From Chitinophagaceae bacterium (lineage in GTDB: Bacteria; Bacteroidota; Bacteroidia; Chitinophagales; Chitinophagaceae), in the NCBI GenBank assembly GCA_016710935.1, contig JADJTY010000014.1:159501-223500 (forward strand): DNA of 64,000 bases, given 5' to 3'. This document shows positions 50,585-58,975 of this stretch, piece after piece. A program made the position numbers and the translations under genes. How positions within the stretch are numbered: position 1 is the first letter of the stretch; each line of letters opens with the position of its first letter. The notes under the pieces were generated by a model. The model did no database searches. It was not told the DNA's origin and saw only the letters and a program-made list of their open reading frames with translations.

Positions 50585-51322
50585 ATGAGAAAGGTATCCC
50601 TGGTATTAATAATCATTTCAGCTGTAATTTTTGGTGCCTGTAATAAAAGTACCGAGGTACTTGATTTGCCTGCCATAAATGATTACTACCCTGTAGAAGT
50701 GGGTAAATATGTTACCTACAGTCTCGATTCAACAGTTTTTATAAATTTTGGAACAAAAGATACGGTTGTTAAATACCAGGTAAAGCACCAGGTTGATGGG
50801 CAATTAACCGATAACCTGGGAAGACCTGCCTACAGGGTTACACGTTACATACGCAAAACAGCAGCCAATGCATGGGTGCCTGATAATACTTTTATGGCCG
50901 TACCCACCGGTTTTGCCATGGAGTTTATAGAAAACAATATGCGTTTTTTAAAACTGAAAGGGCCAATAAGAGAAGGTTTTACCTGGAAAGGAAATTCCTT
51001 CATTGATACCTACTCTTTAAATTCAAACGTAAAATATCTCGACGATTGGGAATATACTTACGAAAATGTGAACATGCCTGAAACTGTTGGTACCTATTCC
51101 CTCGACAGCACTTTACATGTTAACCAGCGTGATGAGGTCATCGGAAATCCCAGTGACGTTAATTCTTACAGCGAAATAAATTTTGGCGCAGAAAAATATG
51201 CCAAAGGTATTGGCCTTGTTTACCGTAATTTTTCACACGTGGAATATCAGCCACCTACACCCGGCCGTAGCGGCTACCGAATTGGATATAGTGTTAAGAT
51301 GACGATGATAGATCATAATTAA
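50585..51322 (+). CDS. Hypothetical lipoprotein
   Basis: A 245-residue lipoprotein with lipobox FGAC (Cys about residue 19). The mature part begins LPAINDYYPVEVGKYVTYSL and is rich in Tyr and beta-strand patterns (VKHQVDGQLTDNLGRPAYRV, then TWKGNSFIDTYSLN), as in other Bacteroidota single-domain surface lipoproteins. I do not recognise a family. The 3' side is a composite of GC-rich repeats. Confidence 0.72.
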   Translation: MRKVSLVLIIISAVIFGACNKSTEVLDLPAINDYYPVEVGKYVTYSLDSTVFINFGTKDTVVKYQVKHQVDGQLTDNLGRPAYRVTRYIRKTAANAWVPDNTFMAVPTGFAMEFIENNMRFLKLKGPIREGFTWKGNSFIDTYSLNSNVKYLDDWEYTYENVNMPETVGTYSLDSTLHVNQRDEVIGNPSDVNSYSEINFGAEKYAKGIGLVYRNFSHVEYQPPTPGRSGYRIGYSVKMTMIDHN

Positions 51323-51380
51323 CAACCCCCCCAACCCTCCAACCCCCGACCCTTCGACTACGCTCAGGATGAGGGGGAGA
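51323..51380. repeat. Composite GC-rich repeat after the lipoprotein gene
   Basis: AACCCTCCAACCCCC-type words followed by CCCTTCGACTACGCTCAGGA. Both occur as short dispersed words in this kind of genome; here they are fused head to tail immediately after a stop codon. Confidence 0.6.
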
Positions 51381-51452
51381 TTTAATGCAGGAGTCAGTTT
51401 TTTCAGGAAGCACTCCAAAACATTTCAGCAACAGCCCAATTTTAATTTGGTC

Positions 51453-51487
51453 ATTGCACATTGATAATTGCTTATTGCCTATTGTTC
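51453..51487. repeat. Heptanucleotide array ATTGnnn
   Basis: Five perfect-register units each beginning ATTG (ATTGCAC, ATTGATA, and three more), next to the stop of the dinB-like gene. Same family as in ribD. Confidence 0.8.
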
Positions 51488-51488
51488 C

Positions 51489-51977
51489 TCACTTCCCTCT
51501 GCTAAAAGTTGAAAAATCTGTTCCCGGTATTTTATCTGCCCCCAATTGATTGAGCAGGGTTACCAGTTGGCCACGGTGATAGCTTGCATGATTAAACACA
51601 TGAAGCATCATTTGATAAACGGGCATCTTTACCTGTTCTTTATTACGAATAAAAGCAAACACGTGCTCCAGCTGGTGTTCTGTAGCTGCATCTACCCATT
51701 CTTTAAATTGCTGGCTTTGTTTAGCCAGTATTTCGGTCATTTCATTAAACGTTCCGGTAAACTGAGCGCTATCCAAAACAATATTCTCTGTCAGCTTCAG
51801 GCGTTTCCACCATACTTCTTCTGCAAGCCACAGGTGTTGCAAGGTTTTGTACAAAGAGGGAAAGCTGCTGATGATCTCTCTATTGATCTCTTCATCGCTT
51901 AACTTATTTATCCGCTCAACCAATAATTTTGTTGCCCAAATATTGTAAGCAGCATATTGCTGAAGCAGTTCTTTCAT
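51489..51977 (-). CDS. DinB-family protein
   Basis: A 162-residue DinB/YfiT-like four-helix-bundle protein. The three-His metal site pattern is visible: LQHLWLAEEVWWKRL (first His), then MLHVFNHASYHRGQLVTLLN (two His). Members act as metal-dependent thiol transferases or have unknown roles; none can be assigned here. It is divergent from the trans-sulfuration enzyme gene. Confidence 0.9.
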   Translation of the reverse strand: MKELLQQYAAYNIWATKLLVERINKLSDEEINREIISSFPSLYKTLQHLWLAEEVWWKRLKLTENIVLDSAQFTGTFNEMTEILAKQSQQFKEWVDAATEHQLEHVFAFIRNKEQVKMPVYQMMLHVFNHASYHRGQLVTLLNQLGADKIPGTDFSTFSRGK

Positions 51978-51997
51978 TGTTTTCTGTACTTTTGGTC

Positions 51998-52075
51998 CTG
52001 CCTGCCCGAAGGGAGGTTTGGCTGATTAATCGTTGCCAAAATTATCAATTATTAATTACACAATTATCAATTAAA
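51998..52075. repeat. CCTGCCTGCCCG element and AATTATC array
   Basis: TCCTGCCTGCCCGAAGGGAG (from 51998) is followed after about 20 bases by AATTATC/AATTATT/AATTACA units of period 7 (from 52040). They fill the leader of the trans-sulfuration enzyme gene. Confidence 0.55.
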
Positions 52076-52078
52076 AAT

Positions 52079-53305
52079 ATGTCCGATAATAAATTTCCAT
52101 TCAGCGGTTTCAGTTCGGTTGCCATACATGGTGGCCACGAACAAGATCCAAATTATGCTCACCTTACTCCTATTTACGCCAGCAGCACGTATGTATTTGA
52201 TGAGGCAGAGCAAGGCATGAGAAGATTCAGCGGAGAAGAAAAAGGATATATCTACGGCCGCTGGGGCAACCCCACCATTACCGAAGCAGAAGAAAAAATT
52301 GCGGCTCTTGAAAGTTTTGGTATTACAGATGAACAGGGAAACGCCCTGGCGCTGAAAGCTATATTGCATGCCAGCGGAATGGCTGCCATCAGCACATTAA
52401 TGATTGGCACGTTAAAAGCCGGCGATAAAATTTTAACGCATTATTCTTTGTATGGCGGTACGCAGGAACTGATTGAAAAAGTGTTAACGCCGCTCGGTAT
52501 TGAAGCGATCATTATCGATCTGAGAGATGTAGATGCAGCAGCCAATGCAATTAATGCTGATGGCAAAATAAAAATGTTGTACCTGGAAACACCCGCCAAT
52601 CCTACTATACAATGTGTAGATATAGAGGAATTAACCAGGCTTGCCCACTCAAAAAATTTAATAGTGGCTGTTGACAATACGTTTGCAACGCCTTACCTGC
52701 AACAGCCATTTCAATACGGGGTTGATTATGTAATGCACAGCACCACCAAATTTTTAAACGGTCATGGTACTGCCATTGGTGGCGTATTACTAGGTAAGGA
52801 TGTGCAGCATATGAGCAGCCACATCACCAAAGTACACCGCCTGCTGGGTGGCAACAGCAACGCTTTTGATGCTTTTTTATTAACGCAGGGAATGAAGACA
52901 CTGGAAGTACGCATGGAGCGCCATTGTCACAATGCCATGGAGATTGCCGGATTTTTAGAGCAGCATCCGGCAGTGAGTAAAGTAAATTATTTGGGCCTGC
53001 CTTCACATCCTGATTTTAATACAGCAGCCAAACAAATGCGGCATGCCGGTGCCATGCTTAGTTTTGAAATGAAAGATGGACTTCAGGCAGCAAAAGATTT
53101 TATTGATAAGCTGCAGATGTGTATCCGGGCTGTATCGCTGGGTACCTGCGATACATTAATTTCTCATCCCGCAAGTATGACACATTACAGCGTACCCAAA
53201 GAAAAAAGAGAGCAGTATGGCATTACCGATGGATTGATACGCATGAGCGTGGGCATTGAAAATGTACAGGATATTATTTTAGACCTGGAGCAGGCATTGG
53301 CATAA
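52079..53305 (+). CDS. PLP-dependent trans-sulfuration enzyme (Cys/Met metabolism family)
   Basis: A 408-residue enzyme of the cystathionine gamma-synthase / gamma-lyase / methionine gamma-lyase family: FSSVAIHGGHEQDP, YIYGRWGNPTITEAEEKIAA, ASGMAAISTLMIGTLKAGDK, HYSLYGGTQEL, DNTFATPYLQQP and the PLP-lysine HSTTKFLNGHGT (Lys224). The loop Cys typical of methionine gamma-lyase (YGCT) is Gly here, so lyase/synthase specificity cannot be fixed. I start at the ATG at 52079; the frame extends upstream through repeats. Confidence 0.92.
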   Translation: MSDNKFPFSGFSSVAIHGGHEQDPNYAHLTPIYASSTYVFDEAEQGMRRFSGEEKGYIYGRWGNPTITEAEEKIAALESFGITDEQGNALALKAILHASGMAAISTLMIGTLKAGDKILTHYSLYGGTQELIEKVLTPLGIEAIIIDLRDVDAAANAINADGKIKMLYLETPANPTIQCVDIEELTRLAHSKNLIVAVDNTFATPYLQQPFQYGVDYVMHSTTKFLNGHGTAIGGVLLGKDVQHMSSHITKVHRLLGGNSNAFDAFLLTQGMKTLEVRMERHCHNAMEIAGFLEQHPAVSKVNYLGLPSHPDFNTAAKQMRHAGAMLSFEMKDGLQAAKDFIDKLQMCIRAVSLGTCDTLISHPASMTHYSVPKEKREQYGITDGLIRMSVGIENVQDIILDLEQALA

Positions 53306-53331
53306 TTAAAAACGAGGAATTAAGAATTAAA

Positions 53332-53784
53332 ATGGAAATACAAATCAGAAGAGCAATTAAAGAAGATTGCAACCGGATGATGGAACTCATTCAGGAACTG
53401 GCCGTGTATGAAAAAGAACCTGATGCAGTTACAGTAACATTTGATCATTTTGTGGAAAGTGGTTTTGGAGAAAACCCGGTATGGTTTGGTTATGTAGCGG
53501 AATATGAAGGAAAGGTCGAAGGTTTCGCATTATGCTACATCCGCTACAGCACCTGGAAAGGCCAGCGCCTTTACCTGGAAGATTTATTGGTTACAGAAAA
53601 AATGCGTGGCAAAGGAATTGGCAAATTATTATTTGATACATTGATAGAAGAATGCAAAGCAAAGAAGTACAGCGGCCTCGTTTGGCAGGTATTGGACTGG
53701 AATGAGCCTGCAATAAATTTTTATAAAAAATATCCTGATGTGGTTATTGATAAAGGATGGTTGAATTGCATGATCAATTTTTAG
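53332..53784 (+). CDS. GNAT acetyltransferase, SSAT-like
   Basis: A 150-residue acetyltransferase resembling spermidine/spermine N1-acetyltransferase: IQELAVYEKEPDAVTV, FALCYIRYSTWKGQRLYLED, the acetyl-CoA motif VTEKMRGKGIGKLLFDTLIE and LDWNEPAINFYKKYPD. The size is close to SSAT (about 170). Substrate (polyamine or other amine) is inferred from family only. It follows the trans-sulfuration gene by 26 bases. Confidence 0.88.
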   Translation: MEIQIRRAIKEDCNRMMELIQELAVYEKEPDAVTVTFDHFVESGFGENPVWFGYVAEYEGKVEGFALCYIRYSTWKGQRLYLEDLLVTEKMRGKGIGKLLFDTLIEECKAKKYSGLVWQVLDWNEPAINFYKKYPDVVIDKGWLNCMINF

Positions 53785-53794
53785 CTGGAGGCCT

Positions 53795-53802
53795 TACCTT
53801 TG
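53795..53802 (+). promoter_or_regulatory. Predicted -7 box of icd
   Basis: TACCTTTG, perfect TAnnTTTG, 20 bases before the ATG at 53823 and just after the upstream stop codon. Confidence 0.45.
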
Positions 53803-53822
53803 CAGCCTCTAAAAATAATTTT

Positions 53823-55133
53823 ATGTCAGAAAAGATAACCATGGGTGCAGACGGAAAACTGCAGGTACCCAATAACCCGATCATCCCTTTCATTGAAGGC
53901 GATGGCATTGGCCCTGAAATATGGGGCGTAGCACAAAAAGTATTTGACACAGCTGTGGCCAAAGCTTATAACGGCGAAAGAAAAATTGAGTGGAAAGAAA
54001 TGCTGGCCGGCGAAAAAGCTTTTAAGCAAACCGGCGAATGGCTTCCGGCAGAAACCCTTCAAGTTGCAAAAGATCACCTGGTTTCCATCAAAGGACCTTT
54101 AACTACGCCTACCGGGGGTGGTATCCGCTCGCTGAATGTGGCCATGCGCCAGGACCTTGATCTGTACGCCTGTGTAAGGCCGGTTAAATGGTTCAAGGGC
54201 GTTCCCTCTCCGGTTACACATCCCGAAAATGTGGACATGATCATCTTTAGAGAAAACACCGAAGATATTTACGCAGGCATTGAGTGGAAAGCCGGATCGG
54301 CAGAAGCACAAAAATTCGAGAAATTTCTGATTGAAGAAATGGGTGTGAAAAATATCCGTTTCCCGGGCGACAGCAGCTATGGCGTAAAACCGGTTTCAGC
54401 TGAAGGCAGCAAACGCCTGGTGAGAGCAGCCATAAAACATGCGCTTGAACATGATCTTCCATCAGTATCACTGGTACACAAAGGAAACATCATGAAATTT
54501 ACCGAAGGTGGTTTTAAAAGCTGGGGTTATGAAGTGGCCCGCCAGGAATTTGGCGACCAGACTTTTACCTGGGATGAATGGGATGAACTGAAAAAAGAAC
54601 ATGGCGAAGCACATGCCAATGAAGTGCAGCGTAAAGCACTACACGATGGCAAACTGCTGGTGAAAGATATCATTGCAGATAATTTTTTACAGCAGATATT
54701 GATCGCTCCAAAAGATTATTCGGTAGTAGCTACGCTAAACCTGAACGGAGATTATATTTCGGATGCACTTGCTGCAGAAGTTGGCGGCATTGGTATTGCA
54801 CCAGGCGCCAATATTAATTATAAAACAGGCTATGCCGTGTTTGAAGCCACACATGGTACGGCTCCAAAATTTGCCGGCACCAACAGCATGAATCCTTCTT
54901 CTGTTATATTAAGTGGCTGCATGTTGCTTGAATATATTGGCTGGAAAGAAGCTGCAGACCTGATCACATCTGCATTACAGGCAGCTATCATGCGCAAGAG
55001 AGTGACCATTGATTTTTATAATTTAATGACCGGTGCCACACTTTTAAAAACTACTGAGTTTGGGGATGAGATCATAGCTGATATGGGCGCAGTCATTGCT
55101 GATTTCCAATTGAAGAAATCAACGGGATTGTAG
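53823..55133 (+). CDS. icd: Isocitrate dehydrogenase, E. coli Icd type
   Basis: Oxidatively decarboxylates isocitrate to 2-oxoglutarate. The 436-residue product has GDGIGPEIW, the substrate loop GGGIRSLNVAMRQDLDLYACVRPV with Ser103 (the phosphorylated Ser113 of E. coli), FRENTEDIYAGIEW and EATHGTAPKFAG. Coenzyme-site residues differ from E. coli: Lys344 is kept (Lys349), but Tyr345 is Phe, Val351 is Met, Tyr391 is Ile (396) and Arg395 is Asn (400). NADP preference is therefore doubtful. I start at the ATG at 53823. A second, unrelated isocitrate dehydrogenase follows 147 bases later. Confidence 0.94.
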   Translation: MSEKITMGADGKLQVPNNPIIPFIEGDGIGPEIWGVAQKVFDTAVAKAYNGERKIEWKEMLAGEKAFKQTGEWLPAETLQVAKDHLVSIKGPLTTPTGGGIRSLNVAMRQDLDLYACVRPVKWFKGVPSPVTHPENVDMIIFRENTEDIYAGIEWKAGSAEAQKFEKFLIEEMGVKNIRFPGDSSYGVKPVSAEGSKRLVRAAIKHALEHDLPSVSLVHKGNIMKFTEGGFKSWGYEVARQEFGDQTFTWDEWDELKKEHGEAHANEVQRKALHDGKLLVKDIIADNFLQQILIAPKDYSVVATLNLNGDYISDALAAEVGGIGIAPGANINYKTGYAVFEATHGTAPKFAGTNSMNPSSVILSGCMLLEYIGWKEAADLITSALQAAIMRKRVTIDFYNLMTGATLLKTTEFGDEIIADMGAVIADFQLKKSTGL

Positions 55134-55174
55134 GCGGAGATATTATTATTGACCTACCGAAATCTAAAAAGAAT

Positions 55175-55240
55175 TGTCATGCTGAGGAACGAAGCATCTC
55201 ATTCTAAATAAAAGATTCTTCGCTATCGCTCAGAATGACA
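55175..55240. repeat. Full-length GAACGAAGCATCT dispersed element
   Basis: TTGTCATGCTGAGGAACGAA through to CTCAGAATGACA. The two ends are inverted copies (TGTCATgcTGAG versus CTCAgaATGACA), so the whole is an imperfect long hairpin between the two isocitrate dehydrogenase genes. Confidence 0.75.
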
Positions 55241-55280
55241 GTCAAAAAATAAATACATTCGCATAAATTAAAATTTAACC

Positions 55281-56513
55281 ATGGCAAAAATTAAAGTAGA
55301 TAATCCTGTAGTGGAACTGGACGGTGATGAAATGACCCGTATCATCTGGAAATTTATCAAAGATAAACTGATACTTCCTTACCTGGATGTTCCCATTCAA
55401 TACTACGACCTGGGCATGGAATACCGTGATGAAACAAACGACCAGGTTACCATTGATGCAGCCAATGCCATCAAAGCATGTGGTGTAGGTATCAAGTGTG
55501 CCACCATCACTCCTGATGAAGATCGTGTGAAAGAGTTCAAACTGAAACAAATGTGGAAATCGCCGAATGGAACCATCCGTAACATTTTAGATGGTACGGT
55601 TTTTCGTGAGCCCATTGTAATGCAGAATGTACCACGCCTGGTTACCAACTGGACAGCACCAATCATTGTTGGGCGTCATGCTTTTGGCGACCAGTACCGT
55701 GCTACCGATACCGTAATAAAAGGTAAAGGAAAACTAACGATGACCTTTACACCCGAAGGCGGTGGCGAAGCGCAAACCTTTGAAGTGTACAATTACAAAG
55801 GCGATGGCGTTGCCATGTGCATGTATAATACTGATGAAAGCATTTATGGTTTTGCAAGAAGTTGTTTTAATATGGCCCTTAGCAAAAAATGGCCCTTATA
55901 TCTTTCTACAAAAAATACCATTCTTAAAAAATACGACGGACGTTTTAAAGATATTTTTGAAGAAGTTTACCAGAATGAATTTAAAGCAGACTTTACAGCT
56001 GCAGGCATTGTGTACGAGCATCGCTTAATTGATGACATGGTTGCCAGCGCTTTAAAATGGCATGGCAATTTTGTATGGGCATGTAAAAATTATGATGGAG
56101 ATGTGCAGAGCGATACCGTTGCACAGGGATTTGGTTCATTGGGTTTAATGACTTCAGTTTTGGTAACACCCGATGGAAGCACCATGGAAGCGGAAGCAGC
56201 ACATGGCACGGTAACCCGCCACTACAGGGAACACCAGGCTGGCCGTCCAACATCTACCAATCCCATCGCTTCTATTTTTGCATGGAGCAGAGGCCTGGCC
56301 TTTCGTGGTAAATTAGACAGTAACCAACCGCTGATCGATTTTTGCAATGCACTGGAAGCTGTTTGTATTGAAACCGTTGAAAGCGGTAAAATGACAAAAG
56401 ATCTGGCCGTTTGTATTCACGGCAATAAAGTAAATCATGGTGAACATTATTTATACACCGAAGAATTTTTAGATGCCATTGATGAAAATCTGAAAAAGAA
56501 AATGGGATTATAA
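55281..56513 (+). CDS. NADP-dependent isocitrate dehydrogenase, eukaryote-like type
   Basis: A 410-residue enzyme of the homodimeric (mitochondrial/cytosolic IDH) subfamily: VELDGDEMTRIIWKFIKDKL, CATITPDEDRVKEFKLKQMW, KSPNGTIRNILDGTVFREPI, DNDVQSDTVAQG-like YDGDVQSDTVAQGFGSLGLM and AAHGTVTRHYREHQAG, with the NADP-binding basic residues of that loop present. It produces 2-oxoglutarate and NADPH. Two non-homologous-type IDHs in tandem suggest division of labour between coenzymes. Confidence 0.95.
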   Translation: MAKIKVDNPVVELDGDEMTRIIWKFIKDKLILPYLDVPIQYYDLGMEYRDETNDQVTIDAANAIKACGVGIKCATITPDEDRVKEFKLKQMWKSPNGTIRNILDGTVFREPIVMQNVPRLVTNWTAPIIVGRHAFGDQYRATDTVIKGKGKLTMTFTPEGGGEAQTFEVYNYKGDGVAMCMYNTDESIYGFARSCFNMALSKKWPLYLSTKNTILKKYDGRFKDIFEEVYQNEFKADFTAAGIVYEHRLIDDMVASALKWHGNFVWACKNYDGDVQSDTVAQGFGSLGLMTSVLVTPDGSTMEAEAAHGTVTRHYREHQAGRPTSTNPIASIFAWSRGLAFRGKLDSNQPLIDFCNALEAVCIETVESGKMTKDLAVCIHGNKVNHGEHYLYTEEFLDAIDENLKKKMGL

Positions 56514-56534
56514 ATAAATTATAGTTATGAAATT

Positions 56535-56560
56535 AAACGCCCGCTTTAAGCAGGGCGTTT
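56535..56560 (+). terminator. Terminator of the second isocitrate dehydrogenase
   Basis: AAACGCCC (56535-56542) and GGGCGTTT (56553-56560) form an 8-base stem running into TTTTTTA, 21 bases after the stop. Confidence 0.85.
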
Positions 56561-56576
56561 TTTATTATCTTTAAGT

Positions 56577-57791
56577 ATGACCTCAGCCATCATTATTACC
56601 ATTTGTGCCTTATTGCTCATTGCGTATGTCTTTGACCTTACTTCTTCAAAAACAAGAATACCATCTGTAATTCTTTTATTGGCCCTAGGATGGGGCGTTC
56701 GTCAGCTGTCGGCGGTTTTAAATATAAATATTCCGGACCTTACCAAACTATTACCCATATTTGGAACGGTCGGATTAATACTCATTGTGCTGGAAGGTTC
56801 GCTGGAACTGGAGTTGAACAAATCGAAGACCCCCATCATAAAAAAATCAATTATAGCTTCTTTACTGCCCATACTGGTCATGAGTTTTTTATTGGCCTTT
56901 GCCTTTCAATATTTTATTACCGGCCTTTCTTTAAGAGATGCACTTACCAATGCTGTTCCGTTTTGTGTTATCAGCAGTTCAATAGCCATACCCAGTGCAA
57001 AATATTTAAGTGCTGCCAACAGGGAATTCATCACTTATGAAAGCAGCCTCTCCGATATTTTTGGTGTTATCTTTTTTAATTTTGTGGCTTTAACCGAACT
57101 CAACAAATCGCATAGTCTAGCAGAATCGGGCCTTCAACTACTGATCATGATCGCTGTATCATTTGCTGCAACAATTCTACTTGCTTTTTTATTGAGTAAG
57201 ATAGATCACCACATTAAATTTGTACCCATCGTTTTGCTGGTACTGCTTATTTATGCTATTGCAAAGCTGTATCACCTACCGGCACTGATTTTTATCCTGA
57301 TCTTTGGTTTGTTTTTAGGCAACCTCGATGAATTGAAAAGATTTAAATGGATCAATAAGTTAAAGCCCGATGAATTAAATGTAGAGGTACATAAGTTTAA
57401 AGAATTGATTACCGAAGGCACATTTCTTATACGCACCGTATTTTTTTTATTGTTTGGTTATTTGATAGAGACAGCAGAAGTTTTAAATGCAGATACATTT
57501 GTTTGGGCTTTCGCTATTGTTGCATCAGCATTGTTGATAAGAGCCATTCAATTTAAAATATCTAAAATACCCCTGCTTCCTATGTTGTTTATTGCACCCA
57601 GGGGATTAATAAATATCCTGTTGTTCTTATCCATAGTACCTGCTCAAAATATACCGCTCGTAAATAAATCACTCATTCTGCAGGTTGTATTGTTATCGGT
57701 GCTGCTGATGATGGTTGGATTAATTGCAACAGGAAAAAAGACAGAAACATTAATCGTAGAAACTAAAGCTGATGAACCAGTCGCCATCTAA
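56577..57791 (+). CDS. Cation:proton antiporter, CPA family
   Basis: A 404-residue membrane protein with about 11-13 helices: IIITICALLLIAYVFDLTSS, IFGTVGLILIVLEGSLEL, FCVISSSIAIPSAKYL (extended helix with a conserved Ser/Pro region), ESSLSDIFGVIFFNFVAL with the acidic pair expected of a CPA antiporter, and APRGLINILLFLS near the end. It should exchange Na+ or K+ for protons. A TATCTTTA box ends three bases before the ATG, so it may be leaderless. The 3' end overlaps the next gene by 20 bases. Confidence 0.88.
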   Translation: MTSAIIITICALLLIAYVFDLTSSKTRIPSVILLLALGWGVRQLSAVLNINIPDLTKLLPIFGTVGLILIVLEGSLELELNKSKTPIIKKSIIASLLPILVMSFLLAFAFQYFITGLSLRDALTNAVPFCVISSSIAIPSAKYLSAANREFITYESSLSDIFGVIFFNFVALTELNKSHSLAESGLQLLIMIAVSFAATILLAFLLSKIDHHIKFVPIVLLVLLIYAIAKLYHLPALIFILIFGLFLGNLDELKRFKWINKLKPDELNVEVHKFKELITEGTFLIRTVFFLLFGYLIETAEVLNADTFVWAFAIVASALLIRAIQFKISKIPLLPMLFIAPRGLINILLFLSIVPAQNIPLVNKSLILQVVLLSVLLMMVGLIATGKKTETLIVETKADEPVAI

Positions 57792-57984
57792 TGACCCGCT
57801 GCACGGCAAAACACTCCAGATGATCGTAACACACCTGGTGGAGATGTATGGCTGGGAGGAACTCGGCAAACTCATTCCCATCAATTGTTTTAAAAGCAAT
57901 CCAAGTATAAACAGCAGTCTTAAATTTTTACGAAAAACACCGTGGGCACGCAAGAAAGTAGAAGAACTCTATATTAATGGATAG
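57772..57984 (+). CDS. VF530/DUF2132 family protein
   Basis: A 70-residue protein that matches the small VF530 family: DPLHGKTLQMIVTHLVEMYG, WEELGKLIPINCF and SLKFLRKTPWARKKVEELY. The family is proposed to bind DNA by structure; function is unknown. It begins inside the end of the antiporter gene in another frame, so it is probably translationally coupled. Confidence 0.92.
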   Translation: MNQSPSNDPLHGKTLQMIVTHLVEMYGWEELGKLIPINCFKSNPSINSSLKFLRKTPWARKKVEELYING

Positions 57985-58017
57985 AAAAAGATTTACCTTG
58001 TACTTAACATTTATTTT

Positions 58018-58782
58018 ATGGAAATACAAAAAGATATCCGCCTGGCGGTTTTAATAGATGCCGACAATGTGCCTTACAGCAATGTAAAGGGTGTAATGGA
58101 AGAAATTACCAAATACGGCACACCCACTTTTAAAAGAATTTATGGTGATTGGACAAAGCCCACCGTAAGCGGCTGGAAAAATGTGTTGCTGGAAAATGCA
58201 ATCACACCCATTCAACAATACAGTTATACCAGCGGCAAAAACAGCAGCGACAGTGCATTGATCATTGATGCCATGGATATTTTATATTCCGGAAAGGTAG
58301 ATGGCTTCTGTATTGTTAGCAGCGACAGTGACTTTACCAGGCTTGCAACAAGATTAAGAGAGGCCGGCATGAAGGTATTTGGCATTGGCCAAAAAAAAAC
58401 ACCCAATCCTTTTATTGTTGCCTGCGATAAGTTCATCTATATGGAGATCATCCCGGTATTTGGCGCAGAAACAGAAGAGGTAAATACTGCAAAAACAAAA
58501 TCAAGCAAACCCGCTGCTCCCAAGCCTGCAGTGGATAAACTCAATAAAGAAACCCTTAAATTAATAGAACACACCATTAATGACCTGGCCGATGAAAATG
58601 GCTGGGCATTTTTAGGAGATGTAGGAAATTTACTTTTAAAAAAGCAACCCAATTTCGATCCCAGGAATTATGGTTATCAAAAATTAACTCCTTTAATTAA
58701 ATCCCTATCGCAATTTGAGATTGATAAAAGAGAAACGGATAAGGCGGGGATAAAGCTGGTTTATATCAGGAACAAGGAATGA
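58018..58782 (+). CDS. NYN-domain protein with C-terminal OST-HTH/LOTUS domain
   Basis: A 254-residue predicted RNase or RNA-binding protein. Residues about 1-155 are a PIN-like NYN domain with acidic active-site residues in LAVLIDADNVPYSN, SSDSALIIDAMDILYS and CIVSSDSDFTRLATRLREAG. After a Lys/Pro/Ala linker, about 180-250 form an OST-HTH (LOTUS) domain: GWAFLGDVGNLLLKKQPNFD and YGYQKLTPLIKSLSQFEI. Such proteins are thought to process or bind RNA. Confidence 0.92.
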   Translation: MEIQKDIRLAVLIDADNVPYSNVKGVMEEITKYGTPTFKRIYGDWTKPTVSGWKNVLLENAITPIQQYSYTSGKNSSDSALIIDAMDILYSGKVDGFCIVSSDSDFTRLATRLREAGMKVFGIGQKKTPNPFIVACDKFIYMEIIPVFGAETEEVNTAKTKSSKPAAPKPAVDKLNKETLKLIEHTINDLADENGWAFLGDVGNLLLKKQPNFDPRNYGYQKLTPLIKSLSQFEIDKRETDKAGIKLVYIRNKE

Positions 58783-58832
58783 TCTCAGTCTGAAAAAATC
58801 TTTTACGGTTCAAGTGCAGTAGATACAGCAGG

Positions 58833-58939
58833 TTGGTAGATTATCTTTAGGAAAGCATTGACGTACCGTAGGTACGTAACAATATTAAACCTATCGTGCC
58901 TAACAGCACTTAACACCACAGGATTTTATAATCTACCAA
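58833..58939. repeat. Nested inverted repeat
   Basis: Outer arms TTGGTAGATTAT (58833-58844) and ATAATCTACCAA (58928-58939) enclose the smaller palindrome ACGTACCGTAGGTACGT (58861-58877). The remainder of the 193-base gap (58783-58975) has no coding signal. Confidence 0.75.
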
Positions 58940-58975
58940 TCTAATGCTCCTAACGGAGCGTATTGCAAATATGCT

